64,000 bases of DNA from Aequoribacter fuscus (GTDB lineage: Bacteria > Pseudomonadota > Gammaproteobacteria > Pseudomonadales > Halieaceae), in assembly GCF_009910365.1 (NCBI RefSeq), contig NZ_CP036423.1, positions 2,232,001-2,296,000 of the forward strand. Reading direction: 5' to 3'. Below, piece after piece: positions 9,209 through 18,772 of this stretch. The position numbers were made by a program, and so were the translations under genes. How positions within the stretch are numbered: position 1 is the stretch's first letter; each line of letters starts with the position of its first letter. The notes under the pieces were generated by a model. The model was given only the letters and a program-made list of their open reading frames with translations. It searched no databases and had not been told where the DNA came from.

Positions 9209-10456
9209 ATGCAGTTTTCTGAATTTGGCAAAAAGTTTACCGGCCAATCAGGCATCGTCGAGTTAATGGAAGACTTGGGTGAAGCACTGACCATTAATCC
9301 CGACATGATTTTCATGGGTGGCGGAAATCCGGCGCGCATTCCCGCTGCCGAAGCCCTATTTCAGTCACACTTCAAGAAAATAGTCGCTGATCCTGTTGAA
9401 TTCAATCGCCTCATCGGTATCTATCAGTCCCCCAAAGGTGATCCGAGTTTTTGCCAAGATTTAGCAGACTACTTAAATCGATCGCAGGGCTGGAAGTTAA
9501 GCGCAAACAACATAGCAATTGCCAACGGCAGTCAATCGGCCTTTTTTATTGTTGCAAACATGCTCGCTGGTCGCTCTGAACAAGGTAATACAACCTTACA
9601 CCTACCGCTATCGCCCGAATACTTGGGTTACGCTGATAGCGGATTAAGCCAAACTTTTTTCACCGCGACCAAGCCAAGCATCGAGCTACTTGAAGGGCAG
9701 CTGTTCAAATACCACGTGGACTTCAATCATCTCAATCTACCCGAGACAACCAACGCCCTGTGTGTATCGCGCCCCACCAACCCCACAGGCAACGTCTTAA
9801 GCGATGAGGAACTCGAGCATCTCAGTGACATCGCAGTAAGCCACAGTATCCCTTTTATTATCGATGGGGCCTATGGCGTTCCCTTCCCAGATATTAATTT
9901 TGTGGCGGCGACACCTCGTTGGGACAACAACACGATTTTGATGTTAAGCCTCTCAAAGCTGGGCCTGCCGGGCATTCGCGGGGGCATCGTCATTGCCAAC
10001 GAAGCATTTATTCAAGCCTTCACCAACGCAAACACCATCATCAGCCTAGCCTGCAGTACGGTTGGCCCCCTGCTGGCGCAATCGCTGATCCGTTCAGGCG
10101 ACTTAGAGCACCTTACTCAGAACATCGTAAAACCCTATTATCAAGATAGTGCCGCACACATCACTGCGACACTGCACCGCGAACTCAAGGGCCTGCCGTA
10201 TCGTATTCACAAACCCGAGGGCGCGATTTTTGTTTGGGTCTGGTTCGAAGATCTACCCATAACTAGCCGTGAATTGTACGAGCGTTGCAAGGCACAGGGC
10301 CTGTTGGTCGTACCGGGCGAAAATTTCTTTATCGGCATTGAGGATGACTGGGCACACAAGCACCAGTGCTTACGCATATCTCACGCGCAAAGCAAGTCAG
10401 TCATCGATCAAGGTATTGCGATTCTGGCCAAAGAAGCCCGCGCCCTTTACCAGTAG
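9209..10456 (+). CDS. avtA: Valine-pyruvate aminotransferase (415 aa)
   Basis: This PLP enzyme swaps amino groups between valine (or alanine) and 2-oxo acids, in branched-chain amino acid and alanine metabolism in the cytoplasm. It aligns by eye along its length with E. coli AvtA: FxLFGxKFTxxSGIxxLMEDL at the start, MGGGNPA, LTNGSQSAFF, SRPTNPTGNV (N191), IIDGAYGVPFP (D219), and MLSLSKLGLPG with PLP lysine K250, then HKPEGAIFVWVWF. Length is the family norm. It stands alone, divergent from the DUF3604 gene. Confidence 0.94.
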   Translation: MQFSEFGKKFTGQSGIVELMEDLGEALTINPDMIFMGGGNPARIPAAEALFQSHFKKIVADPVEFNRLIGIYQSPKGDPSFCQDLADYLNRSQGWKLSANNIAIANGSQSAFFIVANMLAGRSEQGNTTLHLPLSPEYLGYADSGLSQTFFTATKPSIELLEGQLFKYHVDFNHLNLPETTNALCVSRPTNPTGNVLSDEELEHLSDIAVSHSIPFIIDGAYGVPFPDINFVAATPRWDNNTILMLSLSKLGLPGIRGGIVIANEAFIQAFTNANTIISLACSTVGPLLAQSLIRSGDLEHLTQNIVKPYYQDSAAHITATLHRELKGLPYRIHKPEGAIFVWVWFEDLPITSRELYERCKAQGLLVVPGENFFIGIEDDWAHKHQCLRISHAQSKSVIDQGIAILAKEARALYQ

Positions 10457-10646
10457 TTTTGGGCGACATTGACCTAACCAAGGAGCCCCAGCGCGCTCTC
10501 TGAGAATGCTAATGCGCGCTAGACTTGGCGTCAAAAATAGGAATGTTTGATGGCAATATGTTCACAGCACCATCGACAACCGCTACACTCCGACTCAGGC
10601 AGTCGGACTCGTTGCCGTTTCTAACAACACTAACAAAGGAAGCTTT

Positions 10647-11027
10647 ATGTTCAGTCACATCATGGTCGGTGCGAATAACATCGAAGAATCAAAGAAGTTT
10701 TACGATGCCGCTCTAGGAGCTTTGGGCTATGGCCCCGGCGTTGTTGACCCCAAAGGGCGTTGCTTTTACTTCACCGATACCGGTGTATTCGCGATTTCAG
10801 TGCCCATCGACGGCAATCCAGCCTGCCACGGCAACGGCTCGACCATTGGTTTCGCGGTAGAGAGCCCTGAACAAGGTGACGCTTGGCACGCAGCCGGTGT
10901 TGCGAATGGCGGCACGACTTGTGAGGATCCTCCAGGTATCCGCGAAGGTGAAATGGGTAGCATGTACTTGGCTTATATGCGCGATCCCGCCGGCAACAAA
11001 ATCTGCGCCCTAAAACGCATGGGCTAA
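10647..11027 (+). CDS. VOC (glyoxalase/dioxygenase-fold) family protein (126 aa)
   Basis: A single vicinal-oxygen-chelate domain: SHIMVGANNIEESKKFYDAAL at the N-terminus, a central VFAISVPIDG strand, and the C-terminal YLAYMRDPAGNKICAL pattern usual for the Glo_EDI_BRP family. Such proteins of about 125 residues act as dimers in metal-dependent isomerisation, oxygenation or drug binding. The substrate cannot be read from sequence. A GGAAG ribosome site precedes the ATG. A GC-rich stem-loop follows the stop. Confidence 0.85.
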   Translation: MFSHIMVGANNIEESKKFYDAALGALGYGPGVVDPKGRCFYFTDTGVFAISVPIDGNPACHGNGSTIGFAVESPEQGDAWHAAGVANGGTTCEDPPGIREGEMGSMYLAYMRDPAGNKICALKRMG

Positions 11028-11037
11028 GGTTTAATAA

Positions 11038-11060
11038 GCCCCTCGTGATAACCGAGGGGC
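11038..11060. terminator. Stem-loop between VOC and bicupin genes
   Basis: Arms GCCCCTCG (11038-11045) and CGAGGGGC (11053-11060) form a perfect 8-bp stem with a 7-nt loop just after the VOC stop. There is no T tract behind it, so it may be a weak terminator or an mRNA-stabilising hairpin. Confidence 0.45.
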
Positions 11061-11117
11061 ACTCTCCCGTAACCGTCACATTCATCTACTACTGACGATG
11101 AATACTTCACAGCCATT

Positions 11118-11774
11118 ATGAGACTCAACGCCGATTTTGAATCACGGGTCGTCATTTACCCAAAGGATTACCGCTGGACCGCGTCTCCTATGCCCGGTGT
11201 CGATAGAATGATGTTGGACAGAGTAGGCGACGAAGTCGCGCGAGCCACCAGCCTGGTTCGCTACGCCCCCGGTAGTACATTTTCGCCACACACACATGCC
11301 GGTGGTGAAGAGATCTTGGTCCTTGAGGGCACGTTTGGTGACGAGCATGGGCTTTATCCCGCGGGCACTTACATTCGCAACCCAATCGGGAGCTCGCATA
11401 CACCCCACGTGGGGGCTAGAGGCGCACTCATTTTTGTCAAGTTGCATCAGTTCAATCCAGAGGATACCGAGCAATTCACTCTGAACACTCAGACCGAACA
11501 CTGGCGACCAGGACTGGTAGCGGGTTTAAGCGTTATGCCCCTGCACCAGCATCAACACGAAAACGTGGCCCTCGTTCGGTGGGCACCTAACACGCAATTT
11601 CAGCCCCATCGACATTGGGGTGGAGAAGAAATTTACGTGCTAGACGGGGTTTTTCACGATGAGCACGGCGAATACCCCAAGGGGACGTGGATTCGCTCTC
11701 CGCACATGAGCCAGCATACGCCGTTTACAGGCGAAGAGGGAGCTCTGATATACGTAAAGACAGGACATTTGTAG
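11118..11774 (+). CDS. Bicupin protein of ChrR-cupin type (218 aa)
   Basis: Two tandem cupin domains are visible. The first (about residues 30-110) has FSPHTHAGGEEILVLEG and the second (about 130-215) FQPHRHWGGEEIYVLDG, each with the His-x-His-x(4)-Glu metal motif and a downstream His (SSHTP, SQHTP). The DEHG.YP.GT(Y/W)IR loop in each copy is typical of the ChrR cupin-like family, which includes anti-sigma partners and stand-alone metal-binding enzymes. No zinc-binding anti-sigma domain is present here, so a stand-alone enzyme or sensor is more likely. Function unknown. Confidence 0.82.
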   Translation: MRLNADFESRVVIYPKDYRWTASPMPGVDRMMLDRVGDEVARATSLVRYAPGSTFSPHTHAGGEEILVLEGTFGDEHGLYPAGTYIRNPIGSSHTPHVGARGALIFVKLHQFNPEDTEQFTLNTQTEHWRPGLVAGLSVMPLHQHQHENVALVRWAPNTQFQPHRHWGGEEIYVLDGVFHDEHGEYPKGTWIRSPHMSQHTPFTGEEGALIYVKTGHL

Positions 11775-11824
11775 AACGGAAGTAAGCCCATAAACTGAGC
11801 AGCGGACGAATCGATCGCACATCT

Positions 11825-13408
11825 CTACTTACCCATGAGAATCACTTCAGCCGCGTTTTTTCCAGGAAGTCCCGTCACACCTCCGCCGGGATGCGCGCCT
11901 GAACCGCAGTGATAAAGGCCACGAATGGGTCCACGATAGTCGCCGTAATCAAAAACTGGCCTTGCCGCCCACAATTGATCGAGCGTCATCGCACCATGAA
12001 AAATATCACCCCCCGTCAAGCCCAGCTCGCGCTCAAGGTCCAAAGGAGATAACACCCGCATCCCAAGGATCGACGCTTTAAAATTGGGCGCATGCGAAGA
12101 AACGACAGATACGATTGCCTCTACCGCTTTGGGTTTCAGATCATCCCAACTTTGCCCCGCGCTCAGAGTCGGCGCAAACTGCTGACAAAATAACGAGCAC
12201 ACATGCTGACCCGCGGGTGCCAAGGAATCATCTACCGTCGAGGGAATAAGCATTTCCACAATGGGCTTGTTGGCCCAGCCCTGTTGCTTTGCATCCATAA
12301 AGGCGCGATCCATGTACTCTAGCGTCGGAGCCATGATAATGCCCGACTGGTGATGCTCCTGCAGATCAGTGCCCGGCAAGCAGGTGAAATCGGGCAGTTC
12401 ACTCAGTGCCACGTTTAAACGAAACGTACCGGAGCCGTAGCGCGTGGACGCGATTTTTTGAGCAAAATCATTTGGCACATCCTCAGGCGAGATCAGCTGT
12501 TGATAGAGCATCTTGGGCGTCACGTTCGCGGCGACACTGTGAGCTGTTATGAGCTCACCGCTGGTTAGGACAACGCCCATTACGGCCTTATCCTTTATCG
12601 TGATACTTGCAACTTCGGCATCCGTGCGAATTTCCACTCCGTGCTCTGAACAGGCCTGCGCCATCGTTTGGGTGATCGCCCCCATGCCCCCGACGGCATG
12701 ACCCCAGGCGCCCTTTTCGCCATCCAACTCGCCAAATACGTGGTGCAGAAGCACGTAAGCAGAGCCAGGTGTATCGGGGCTGGCGTAATTACCGACTACC
12801 GCATCGAAGCCAAATACGGCCTTGATGTGTTCGTTTTCAAACCAGCCATCCAAAAACGAGCGAGCACTTTTGGTCATCAAGTCGTACAGATCGTTCTGAA
12901 CCTCGAGATCGGCTCTAAGAACATCGCGCACCTGCCACGCCAGTTTCAACAAAGCAGATAAACCGCCAGATATTTTTGGCGGCCTGGTCTCCGCCAATTG
13001 TCGAAGCACGTCGGCCACGGCATCGATTCGTCGGTAATATTCGGGTAAACGTCTAGCATCGTGTTCGGACAGCTGAGCAAAAGCCGCTTGGGTGCGCTCA
13101 AGCCCACCCCCGACTTTTAAATAGTGGTCTTGATCAATGGGCAAAAAGTTAGCAACCGGTCGTTTGATGAATCTCAGCCCACGCTCTTTTAACCCCATGT
13201 CGCGAATGACTTGTGGGTTCAATAAACTGACCGTATAACTTGCCAAGGAATTGCGAAACCCCGGATGAAATTCTTCCGTTACGGCCGCACCACCGACGAC
13301 AGAGCGCCGTTCCAACACGACAACCCTGCGACCCGCTTTCGCCAAGTAAAAAGCGCAGACCAATCCATTGTGGCCACCGCCGATGATTGCCGTATCGTAT
13401 TTGGCCAA
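11825..13408 (-). CDS. CrtI/phytoene-desaturase-like FAD oxidoreductase (527 aa)
   Basis: An N-terminal Rossmann FAD site (IIGGGHNGLVCAFYLAKAG, residues about 8-26) with the ERR acidic end of strand 2, and a C-terminal GLYHCGSGAHPGGGVTGLPG segment match the PYROXD2/CrtI-like branch of the amine-oxidase flavoproteins. Length is typical for that branch. True carotenoid desaturases sit in crt operons, and none is present, so it probably oxidises another hydrophobic or amine substrate. It is convergent with the bicupin gene and lies downstream of a LysR regulator on the same strand, 133 bp away. Confidence 0.85.
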   Translation of the reverse strand: MAKYDTAIIGGGHNGLVCAFYLAKAGRRVVVLERRSVVGGAAVTEEFHPGFRNSLASYTVSLLNPQVIRDMGLKERGLRFIKRPVANFLPIDQDHYLKVGGGLERTQAAFAQLSEHDARRLPEYYRRIDAVADVLRQLAETRPPKISGGLSALLKLAWQVRDVLRADLEVQNDLYDLMTKSARSFLDGWFENEHIKAVFGFDAVVGNYASPDTPGSAYVLLHHVFGELDGEKGAWGHAVGGMGAITQTMAQACSEHGVEIRTDAEVASITIKDKAVMGVVLTSGELITAHSVAANVTPKMLYQQLISPEDVPNDFAQKIASTRYGSGTFRLNVALSELPDFTCLPGTDLQEHHQSGIIMAPTLEYMDRAFMDAKQQGWANKPIVEMLIPSTVDDSLAPAGQHVCSLFCQQFAPTLSAGQSWDDLKPKAVEAIVSVVSSHAPNFKASILGMRVLSPLDLERELGLTGGDIFHGAMTLDQLWAARPVFDYGDYRGPIRGLYHCGSGAHPGGGVTGLPGKNAAEVILMGK

Positions 13409-13541
13409 GACTCACCTCAAGCAATTAAGAAACACGTGGAAGCTTACTTAGATTTGCGGTCGAATACCAAACACAGCGCCCACTCGGCGGCAGAACAATT
13501 GCTCGACACCTCAAAACTAAGCCTTTTGCGCTCGTCGGAGT

Positions 13542-14456
13542 TTACTTTCCAACAACGTCTAGTAACAATTCACGAAACCAACTATGCATCGGATCTTTAT
13601 CTAACACCGAGGGCCAAACGAGCATTCGATTGATTGGCTCCAATTTGCGGGGAAAGGGCTCAACCGCTATGTTGAATCGAGCACTCAAAAAAGGGACTAA
13701 ACCCATCGGCACCGTGCAGAGTGCATCGGTGCTCTCAACGATCAACGCTGCTGCACTGAAACTGGTGACCGTTGCGACAATCTCACGATCAATGTTGTGC
13801 GCAGGAAGCAAAGTGTTTAGCCCGTACGCTGCGTGACGAGGGGACTCCATCACTACGTGTTTTTCACTCAAAAATTCCGCGAGCGTTAGCCCGCTACTTA
13901 GCCTTGGATGTTGCGCCGAGCGCATGACCACCAGTGTTTCTTCACCCAGCACTTGATGACTAACACCGCTCCCGATTGGCAGAGATCGATACAAGGCAAA
14001 GTCGTACTTACCGTAGCGAAAATCGTCAGGTATGCCCTGCTCCGATAAGGGAAACACGCTAACCGATACGGATGGGGCATCGGTTTGCAAGCGCTTTAAC
14101 AGAGGCGCCAAATAAACCGTCTCAAAATAGTCACCCGCGACAACACTAAAGCAACGGGAACTGGTCTGGGGTGACTCAAACTTTGCGGAGAAACTCTCGC
14201 GCAGTTGGTTTAATATCGGAGCAATGTCCTCATACCAAGCTTCGGCTGCGGGAGTAGGTACCATGCCATATTTCGTCCTTACAAAAAGCTCGTCGTCCAG
14301 CATCACGCGCAGGCGCTGCAAAGCCGAACTCATGGCTGGCTGACTTAAACCCAGTTGCGAACCGGCAGCCGAGAGCTGCCCAAATTCCATAATAGCCTCG
14401 AAGACCGTGAGTAAGTTTAAGTCGACACCTCTTAGGTTTTTGAATCGCTTGTTCAT
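13542..14456 (-). CDS. LysR-type transcriptional regulator (304 aa)
   Basis: An N-terminal winged helix-turn-helix (about residues 10-70: LLTVFEAIMEFGQLSAAG, LGLSQPAMSSALQRLR, LFVRTKYGMVPT) is followed by a LysR substrate-binding domain. It is divergent from the class II aldolase gene with 111 bp between starts, the usual LysR arrangement, so it probably controls the aldolase-dioxygenase pair and itself. The intergenic sequence is AT-rich (14470-14525). The co-inducer is unknown. Confidence 0.93.
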   Translation of the reverse strand: MNKRFKNLRGVDLNLLTVFEAIMEFGQLSAAGSQLGLSQPAMSSALQRLRVMLDDELFVRTKYGMVPTPAAEAWYEDIAPILNQLRESFSAKFESPQTSSRCFSVVAGDYFETVYLAPLLKRLQTDAPSVSVSVFPLSEQGIPDDFRYGKYDFALYRSLPIGSGVSHQVLGEETLVVMRSAQHPRLSSGLTLAEFLSEKHVVMESPRHAAYGLNTLLPAHNIDREIVATVTSFSAAALIVESTDALCTVPMGLVPFLSARFNIAVEPFPRKLEPINRMLVWPSVLDKDPMHSWFRELLLDVVGK

Positions 14457-14567
14457 AGGCTCAAGATATACGTATTTTTTATAGTTTACTTTATAAATAT
14501 CAATTTTACGTATTTTTTGTTAAGACTTATGATCAAACGTGTAGAGCCAACAATAAGGAGCACATAA

Positions 14568-15338
14568 ATGGATCGATACTATGGCCTAAACCAATCCATG
14601 GTTGATCAATACGCACCCCGCCCCGGAGAACGTGAGCTGATCCCGGATTTATCAGATAAGGCCAAAGTCGCCTTGATGTGTCGCATGCTCTTTAAAGAAG
14701 GTTGGAACGAACACATCGCGGGCCACATCACCTACCGGCTACCCAATGGCAATGTCCTGACAAACCCGTGGGAACTCGCGTGGGATGAGCTGCGAGCGAG
14801 TGATATTGTGACGTTAGATCATCAGGGCAATATTCTCGACAGTCAATGGAACACAACCCCGGCTCTAGGACTGCATATGCAATTGCATAACGCTCGGCCC
14901 GATGTGAACGTGGTTATTCATAACCATGCCCATTGGAGCGGCATTTGGGCTAATCTTCACGAGATTCCTCCGGTATACGATCAAGCAGGCGCCTACTGCG
15001 GCAATGACCTTCCTCTTTACAATGAGTACCAAGGCACCTTTGAAGACTCGGGTAAAACGCAAAGTGCCGTCGAGGCGCTGGGCGACGCCAAATGGGCCTT
15101 ACTGGCCAACCACGGCTCGCTGGTCGTTGGCCGAGATTTACGCCAGGCACATCTTCGCGCCATTACACTAGAATGGCGTAGCAAGCGCGCCTATGAGGTT
15201 CGCCTAGCCGGAGGCGGCCAGCCTATGCCCGAGAGCGTAATTGAAGCTCTGACGGTCAGCGACATCAATGGATTCCCGTTCTGCTGGGAGGCAATGGCCC
15301 GCCGCGAACTTAGACTTGACCCCAGCATTTTAGATTAG
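14568..15338 (+). CDS. Class II aldolase/adducin family protein (256 aa)
   Basis: The fold is recognisable from GWNEHIAGHITYRLP, the zinc histidines H118 and H120 in VVIHNHAHW, and H182 in LLANHGSLVVG. Such enzymes cleave or decarboxylate small sugar-acid or keto-acid substrates. The position usually holding a catalytic Glu/Ser before the zinc pair reads TTPALGLHMQLH, so it may not be a classical fuculose-phosphate aldolase. A GGAG ribosome site precedes the ATG. The TauD-like dioxygenase follows after 8 bp, so the two form an operon controlled by the divergent LysR protein. Confidence 0.88.
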   Translation: MDRYYGLNQSMVDQYAPRPGERELIPDLSDKAKVALMCRMLFKEGWNEHIAGHITYRLPNGNVLTNPWELAWDELRASDIVTLDHQGNILDSQWNTTPALGLHMQLHNARPDVNVVIHNHAHWSGIWANLHEIPPVYDQAGAYCGNDLPLYNEYQGTFEDSGKTQSAVEALGDAKWALLANHGSLVVGRDLRQAHLRAITLEWRSKRAYEVRLAGGGQPMPESVIEALTVSDINGFPFCWEAMARRELRLDPSILD

Positions 15339-15346
15339 GAGACACT

Positions 15347-16264
15347 ATGAGCCTGCAAGTTACCCCTCTGAATAATGTCGGTGTCGAAATGTCTGGTTTC
15401 GATATCTGCGACCCCATTACTCCTGAGCTCAGCCGAGAACTTAACGACCTATGGAATGAGCACGCCATCTTGCTTTTTCGAAATCAAGACATCACTCCCG
15501 AGCGCCAAATAGAATTCAGTCGAACCTTCGGTTCGCTCGCCTTGCATCCATTAAAGGCCACACGATCCGAAGCAAACCCTGAGCTATTTGTGCTTGAGAA
15601 CGGCGGCCCGAATGATCGCTTTCAAACGGCGCATTACAAGGGCGAAACAGTGGTTGGGCGCCTGGACTGGCACATGGATTTGCATTACACCGGCCGCCCT
15701 AACCGAGGCGCGCTATTGCGAGCCATAGAACTACCGAGCAGCGATGGTCTTACTGGCTTTGGCGACTTGGCGAAGGCTTACGATGCGCTGGATGACGAGA
15801 CCAAAGCACTACTGGAAAAAATCGAGCTGGCCTATGCCTTCTGTATGCAGCGTCGACACATGCGCTACGTGGACCTAGAGGGCTACGAGCCCGGCGAATT
15901 CAGCCCGAAAAAACCCTCGGACATGAACTTCCCTGACTTTCCGGATGTCGCTTATCCCGGCGCCTACGCCCACCCGATCAGTGGACGAAAGATTCTGGGG
16001 GTTGTCGAGCAATTCCTAGACCGAGTCATCAAACCCCACGATGCTGGCTTGTGCAACGACGAAGCCATCGAGCTACTCGAGCGTCTAGTCGCACACACCA
16101 AAAAGCCCGAATTCACCTACTTTCACGAATGGAAACAAGGCGACATGGTGTTGTGGGACAATTGGCGTGCCATGCATTGCACTACAGGCACGGCACCCGG
16201 TGTGCGGCGACTGATCAATCGCACGACAATCGAAGGTGATGTGACCTTGGGGCGAGTGATTTAG
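15347..16264 (+). CDS. TauD/TfdA-type Fe(II)/2-oxoglutarate dioxygenase (305 aa)
   Basis: The iron-binding facial triad is visible as H109-x-D111 in LDWHMDLHY and H277 in DNWRAMHCTTG, with 2-oxoglutarate-binding arginines near 287-292 (GVRRLINRT). The N-terminal half has the usual LFRNQDITPERQIEFSRTFG. Family members hydroxylate taurine, aryloxyacids, carnitine precursors and similar compounds. Paired with a class II aldolase, it probably oxidises a small organic acid whose product the aldolase then cleaves; the substrate is not evident. Confidence 0.9.
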   Translation: MSLQVTPLNNVGVEMSGFDICDPITPELSRELNDLWNEHAILLFRNQDITPERQIEFSRTFGSLALHPLKATRSEANPELFVLENGGPNDRFQTAHYKGETVVGRLDWHMDLHYTGRPNRGALLRAIELPSSDGLTGFGDLAKAYDALDDETKALLEKIELAYAFCMQRRHMRYVDLEGYEPGEFSPKKPSDMNFPDFPDVAYPGAYAHPISGRKILGVVEQFLDRVIKPHDAGLCNDEAIELLERLVAHTKKPEFTYFHEWKQGDMVLWDNWRAMHCTTGTAPGVRRLINRTTIEGDVTLGRVI

Positions 16265-16442
16265 CTCGCCACCAGCGGGTCTTAGTTGCAAAGCATAGAT
16301 GCGCCTCAGGTCTAAGGTCTGGGCTGTGCTATACAAAAACAGACTTCATTTGACGAACACCCTTGGTTGTAAATAATTCTAACATTGCAGGAAGACCAAC
16401 ACTGAGAAGCATCACCAAAGCACAAAGACGGAGCCTATAATA

Positions 16443-17249
16443 ATGACCAAACGCATCCTCATCACCGGCGCGTCATCGGGCTTCGGTCAATCCATCGCAA
16501 CGCATCTTAGCAAACAAGGTCACAGCGTATTTGGCACCTCACGTGACGTCGCAGACAGGGTGACCTCAGATTCCGTTCACATGCTGAGTATGGATGTTAA
16601 CAACTCCAGTTCTATTGATATGGCGATTGCCTCAATGCTTAAGTCAAGTGGTGGCATTGATGTACTGATCAATAACGCCGGATTCGGGCTTTGCGGCGCG
16701 CTGGAAGACTGCAGTATCGATGAGGCCCGAAGTCAAATGGAAACGAACTTCTTCGGCCAAATCGCTGTTATCCAAAAAGTGTTGCCGCACATGCGTGCTC
16801 AAGGACATGGTCGCATCATCAACATAGGTTCCTTGGCGGGTGATATCGGCCTACCCTACCAATCGATGTACTCGGCCAGTAAGGCAGCAATGCAACGTAT
16901 AACCGAAGCCTTACGCCTGGAGCTTAAGGGCACGGGCATCGATTTAACGATTATCGCGCCGGGAGATTTCAGAACCGGATTCACGGCCAGCCGCGTCTTT
17001 GCAGAGAACGCTCTAAACTCGGAACAAACGTCAAAGATGCGTTCAGTGGTCCAGCAATACGAACGCGATGAGCAAAGTGGTTCGGACCCAGCGTTAGTTG
17101 CTCAGCTGGTCGATAAGCTCATCAATAAAAAAGCACTGAGAGTACTTTACAGGGTCGGACGCGCAGATCAGCGGTTGGCTCACCGACTCAAGCATTGGCT
17201 GCCAAGCGCATGGTTTGAGCGAGTGCTAGCGACTATTTATGGGATATGA
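16443..17249 (+). CDS. Short-chain dehydrogenase/reductase (268 aa)
   Basis: Classical SDR motifs: cofactor loop TGASSGFG (8-15), NNAG near 77-80, catalytic S130 and Y143-x3-K147 (YSASK), and a PG motif (APGDFRTGF) after the active site. SRD near 33-35 suggests NADP preference. The C-terminus carries a hydrophobic tail (HWLPSAWFERVLATIYGI), as in SDRs acting on lipophilic substrates. It starts 178 bp after the dioxygenase and is probably a separate transcript. Substrate unknown. Confidence 0.9.
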   Translation: MTKRILITGASSGFGQSIATHLSKQGHSVFGTSRDVADRVTSDSVHMLSMDVNNSSSIDMAIASMLKSSGGIDVLINNAGFGLCGALEDCSIDEARSQMETNFFGQIAVIQKVLPHMRAQGHGRIINIGSLAGDIGLPYQSMYSASKAAMQRITEALRLELKGTGIDLTIIAPGDFRTGFTASRVFAENALNSEQTSKMRSVVQQYERDEQSGSDPALVAQLVDKLINKKALRVLYRVGRADQRLAHRLKHWLPSAWFERVLATIYGI

Positions 17250-17283
17250 AATCTAGCACCCAACCCACTCTATAGTTGCGACC

Positions 17284-18552
17284 TCAGAGCTTAGCCTTGG
17301 ACTCATTAGAAGCGGAGCCAAATATTCCTTTGGCCATCAGCGAGGTCTCTTGACTCCTGCGCGCCTGATAGACCTCAGCTCGAAGCTCGTGAACTCGCAA
17401 GTCGTCGGGTGCGGCCTGTGCGGCCAGCTCGACCAAATGACACGCCAAACGTGGGTCATCGTCTTTAAGTTCGGCTGCACGCTCCGCCAAGCGTAGCGCA
17501 CCTCCTGCCAGCGCCGATAATTCAGCCGCCAGAGATGAATCCAAAGCAGGTTTCAGATTAGCCGGGTTGCCGTCGTACCACCCCCCATACAGACGCCAGA
17601 TATTCTGCACGACAAATTCTGGCTCATCATAGGTCGGCGCTAACCACGGCTTATCCAGTGTGCCCGCCGGAAGCTTGACGCTGTGAACAATGTCATTTAA
17701 GCGAGCGCCCTCATTCATCATGCGAACGGTTTGCTCCACCAGTGATTCCAGCGCTGACGCCGCATCGTCTAACACTTGAGCAATCCGCTGCTGACCATGG
17801 ATCGGAAGCCCGTGCGCTGGCAAGAATAACTCCGCCCCCAGTGAGGCCATTTCTCGCATAGCCGCGGCCCATTCCCGCGGGTAGCGTTGCGCTTTCTGAG
17901 GGTTACCGGCGTTAGGGAATGCCCAAATAAAAAAATCACCCGCGCAAATCGCTTTGTGTCTAGGCACCCAAGCCCACGTATGGTCATCGGTTTCACCGCG
18001 TGCATGATGCAACTGAAAATCGGTTCCACCTACCGACAAGTCAAGACAATCGCTATAGGTTGTATCAGGTGCTGGAGTATCGATTGGTAAAAACTGTGAT
18101 TCTCCCGCGAGGTCATAGCCGCGACGACGGAACTGGCCAAACTGGCGTTCGTTAATTACCTTATTGTAGCCGTTAGTGTAACGATAGCGTTCAAAGCGTT
18201 TTGCTACATTCTCGTGTCCAACAATTCGCGGGTGTGGACCATCCGCCACAAAAGCGCCGCACCCGCCAACGTGATCGATATGTCCATGGGTAAACACCAC
18301 GGTGTTGAAAGGATCTTTGCTCCAACCCCGAATAGCCTCAACGCACTTACTGCCACCTTGCTCGTTAGAGGTATCGAAAGTGACCAAGCCATCATCGGTG
18401 GTAAACACAAGGCAATGCGAAAAAGCTTCGACAACCGCTAAGTCCTTGTTTAATTCGGAGAGCTGGTGATTGATTCGGTTGAGCGGCCCAGTCTGCTCGA
18501 GACTGGCTTTACCATCAATGATGTCCGCGGAAAGTCTTAGTAGGTCAGCCAT
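17284..18552 (-). CDS. Metallo-beta-lactamase-fold, alkylsulfatase-like hydrolase (422 aa)
   Basis: The metal motif THGHIDH (H89, H91, D93, H94) is followed by HHARGETDDHTWAW and LPAHGLPI, giving the remaining ligands. The order and the helical region after residue 240 match the alkyl sulfatase (BDS1/SdsA1) branch with its dimerisation domain. It lacks the exported N-terminus and the SCP2-like C-terminal domain of full-length alkylsulfatases (about 650 residues), so it is a short cytoplasmic version. Substrate could be a sulfate ester or another ester. Convergent with the SDR gene. Confidence 0.8.
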   Translation of the reverse strand: MADLLRLSADIIDGKASLEQTGPLNRINHQLSELNKDLAVVEAFSHCLVFTTDDGLVTFDTSNEQGGSKCVEAIRGWSKDPFNTVVFTHGHIDHVGGCGAFVADGPHPRIVGHENVAKRFERYRYTNGYNKVINERQFGQFRRRGYDLAGESQFLPIDTPAPDTTYSDCLDLSVGGTDFQLHHARGETDDHTWAWVPRHKAICAGDFFIWAFPNAGNPQKAQRYPREWAAAMREMASLGAELFLPAHGLPIHGQQRIAQVLDDAASALESLVEQTVRMMNEGARLNDIVHSVKLPAGTLDKPWLAPTYDEPEFVVQNIWRLYGGWYDGNPANLKPALDSSLAAELSALAGGALRLAERAAELKDDDPRLACHLVELAAQAAPDDLRVHELRAEVYQARRSQETSLMAKGIFGSASNESKAKL

Positions 18553-18733
18553 GGGGTTATCCTTGGTTTTATTATTTGGGCACTATAACTGCAAGCATGA
18601 TGGAGAGTAAAACAAGCAACTTAATAGAATGGGAGCTACCAATCGCTGCTAGAGACCTGACTGGTAAAGACATGAAATGAACGCTAATGAGAGAAAGCAC
18701 TGCTACTCGAGGATTGGCATCGAATTATCGTAA

Positions 18734-18755
18734 GTATATACTCCCTCGTATATAC
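18734..18755 (+). promoter_or_regulatory. Probable VapBC operator, two GTATATAC palindromes
   Basis: The 8-bp palindrome GTATATAC occurs twice (18734-18741 and 18748-18755), starts 14 bp apart, 17 bp before the vapB ATG and overlapping TATA-rich -10-like sequence. VapB-VapC complexes normally repress their own promoter by binding such paired inverted repeats. Confidence 0.65.
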
Positions 18756-18772
18756 ATCGTAAAGGTAATCTC

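Noticed and set aside
11825-13408. True carotenoid phytoene desaturase
   Set aside because: Fold matches the CrtI-like group, but no other carotenoid genes are present and the C-terminal pattern fits the PYROXD2-like branch.
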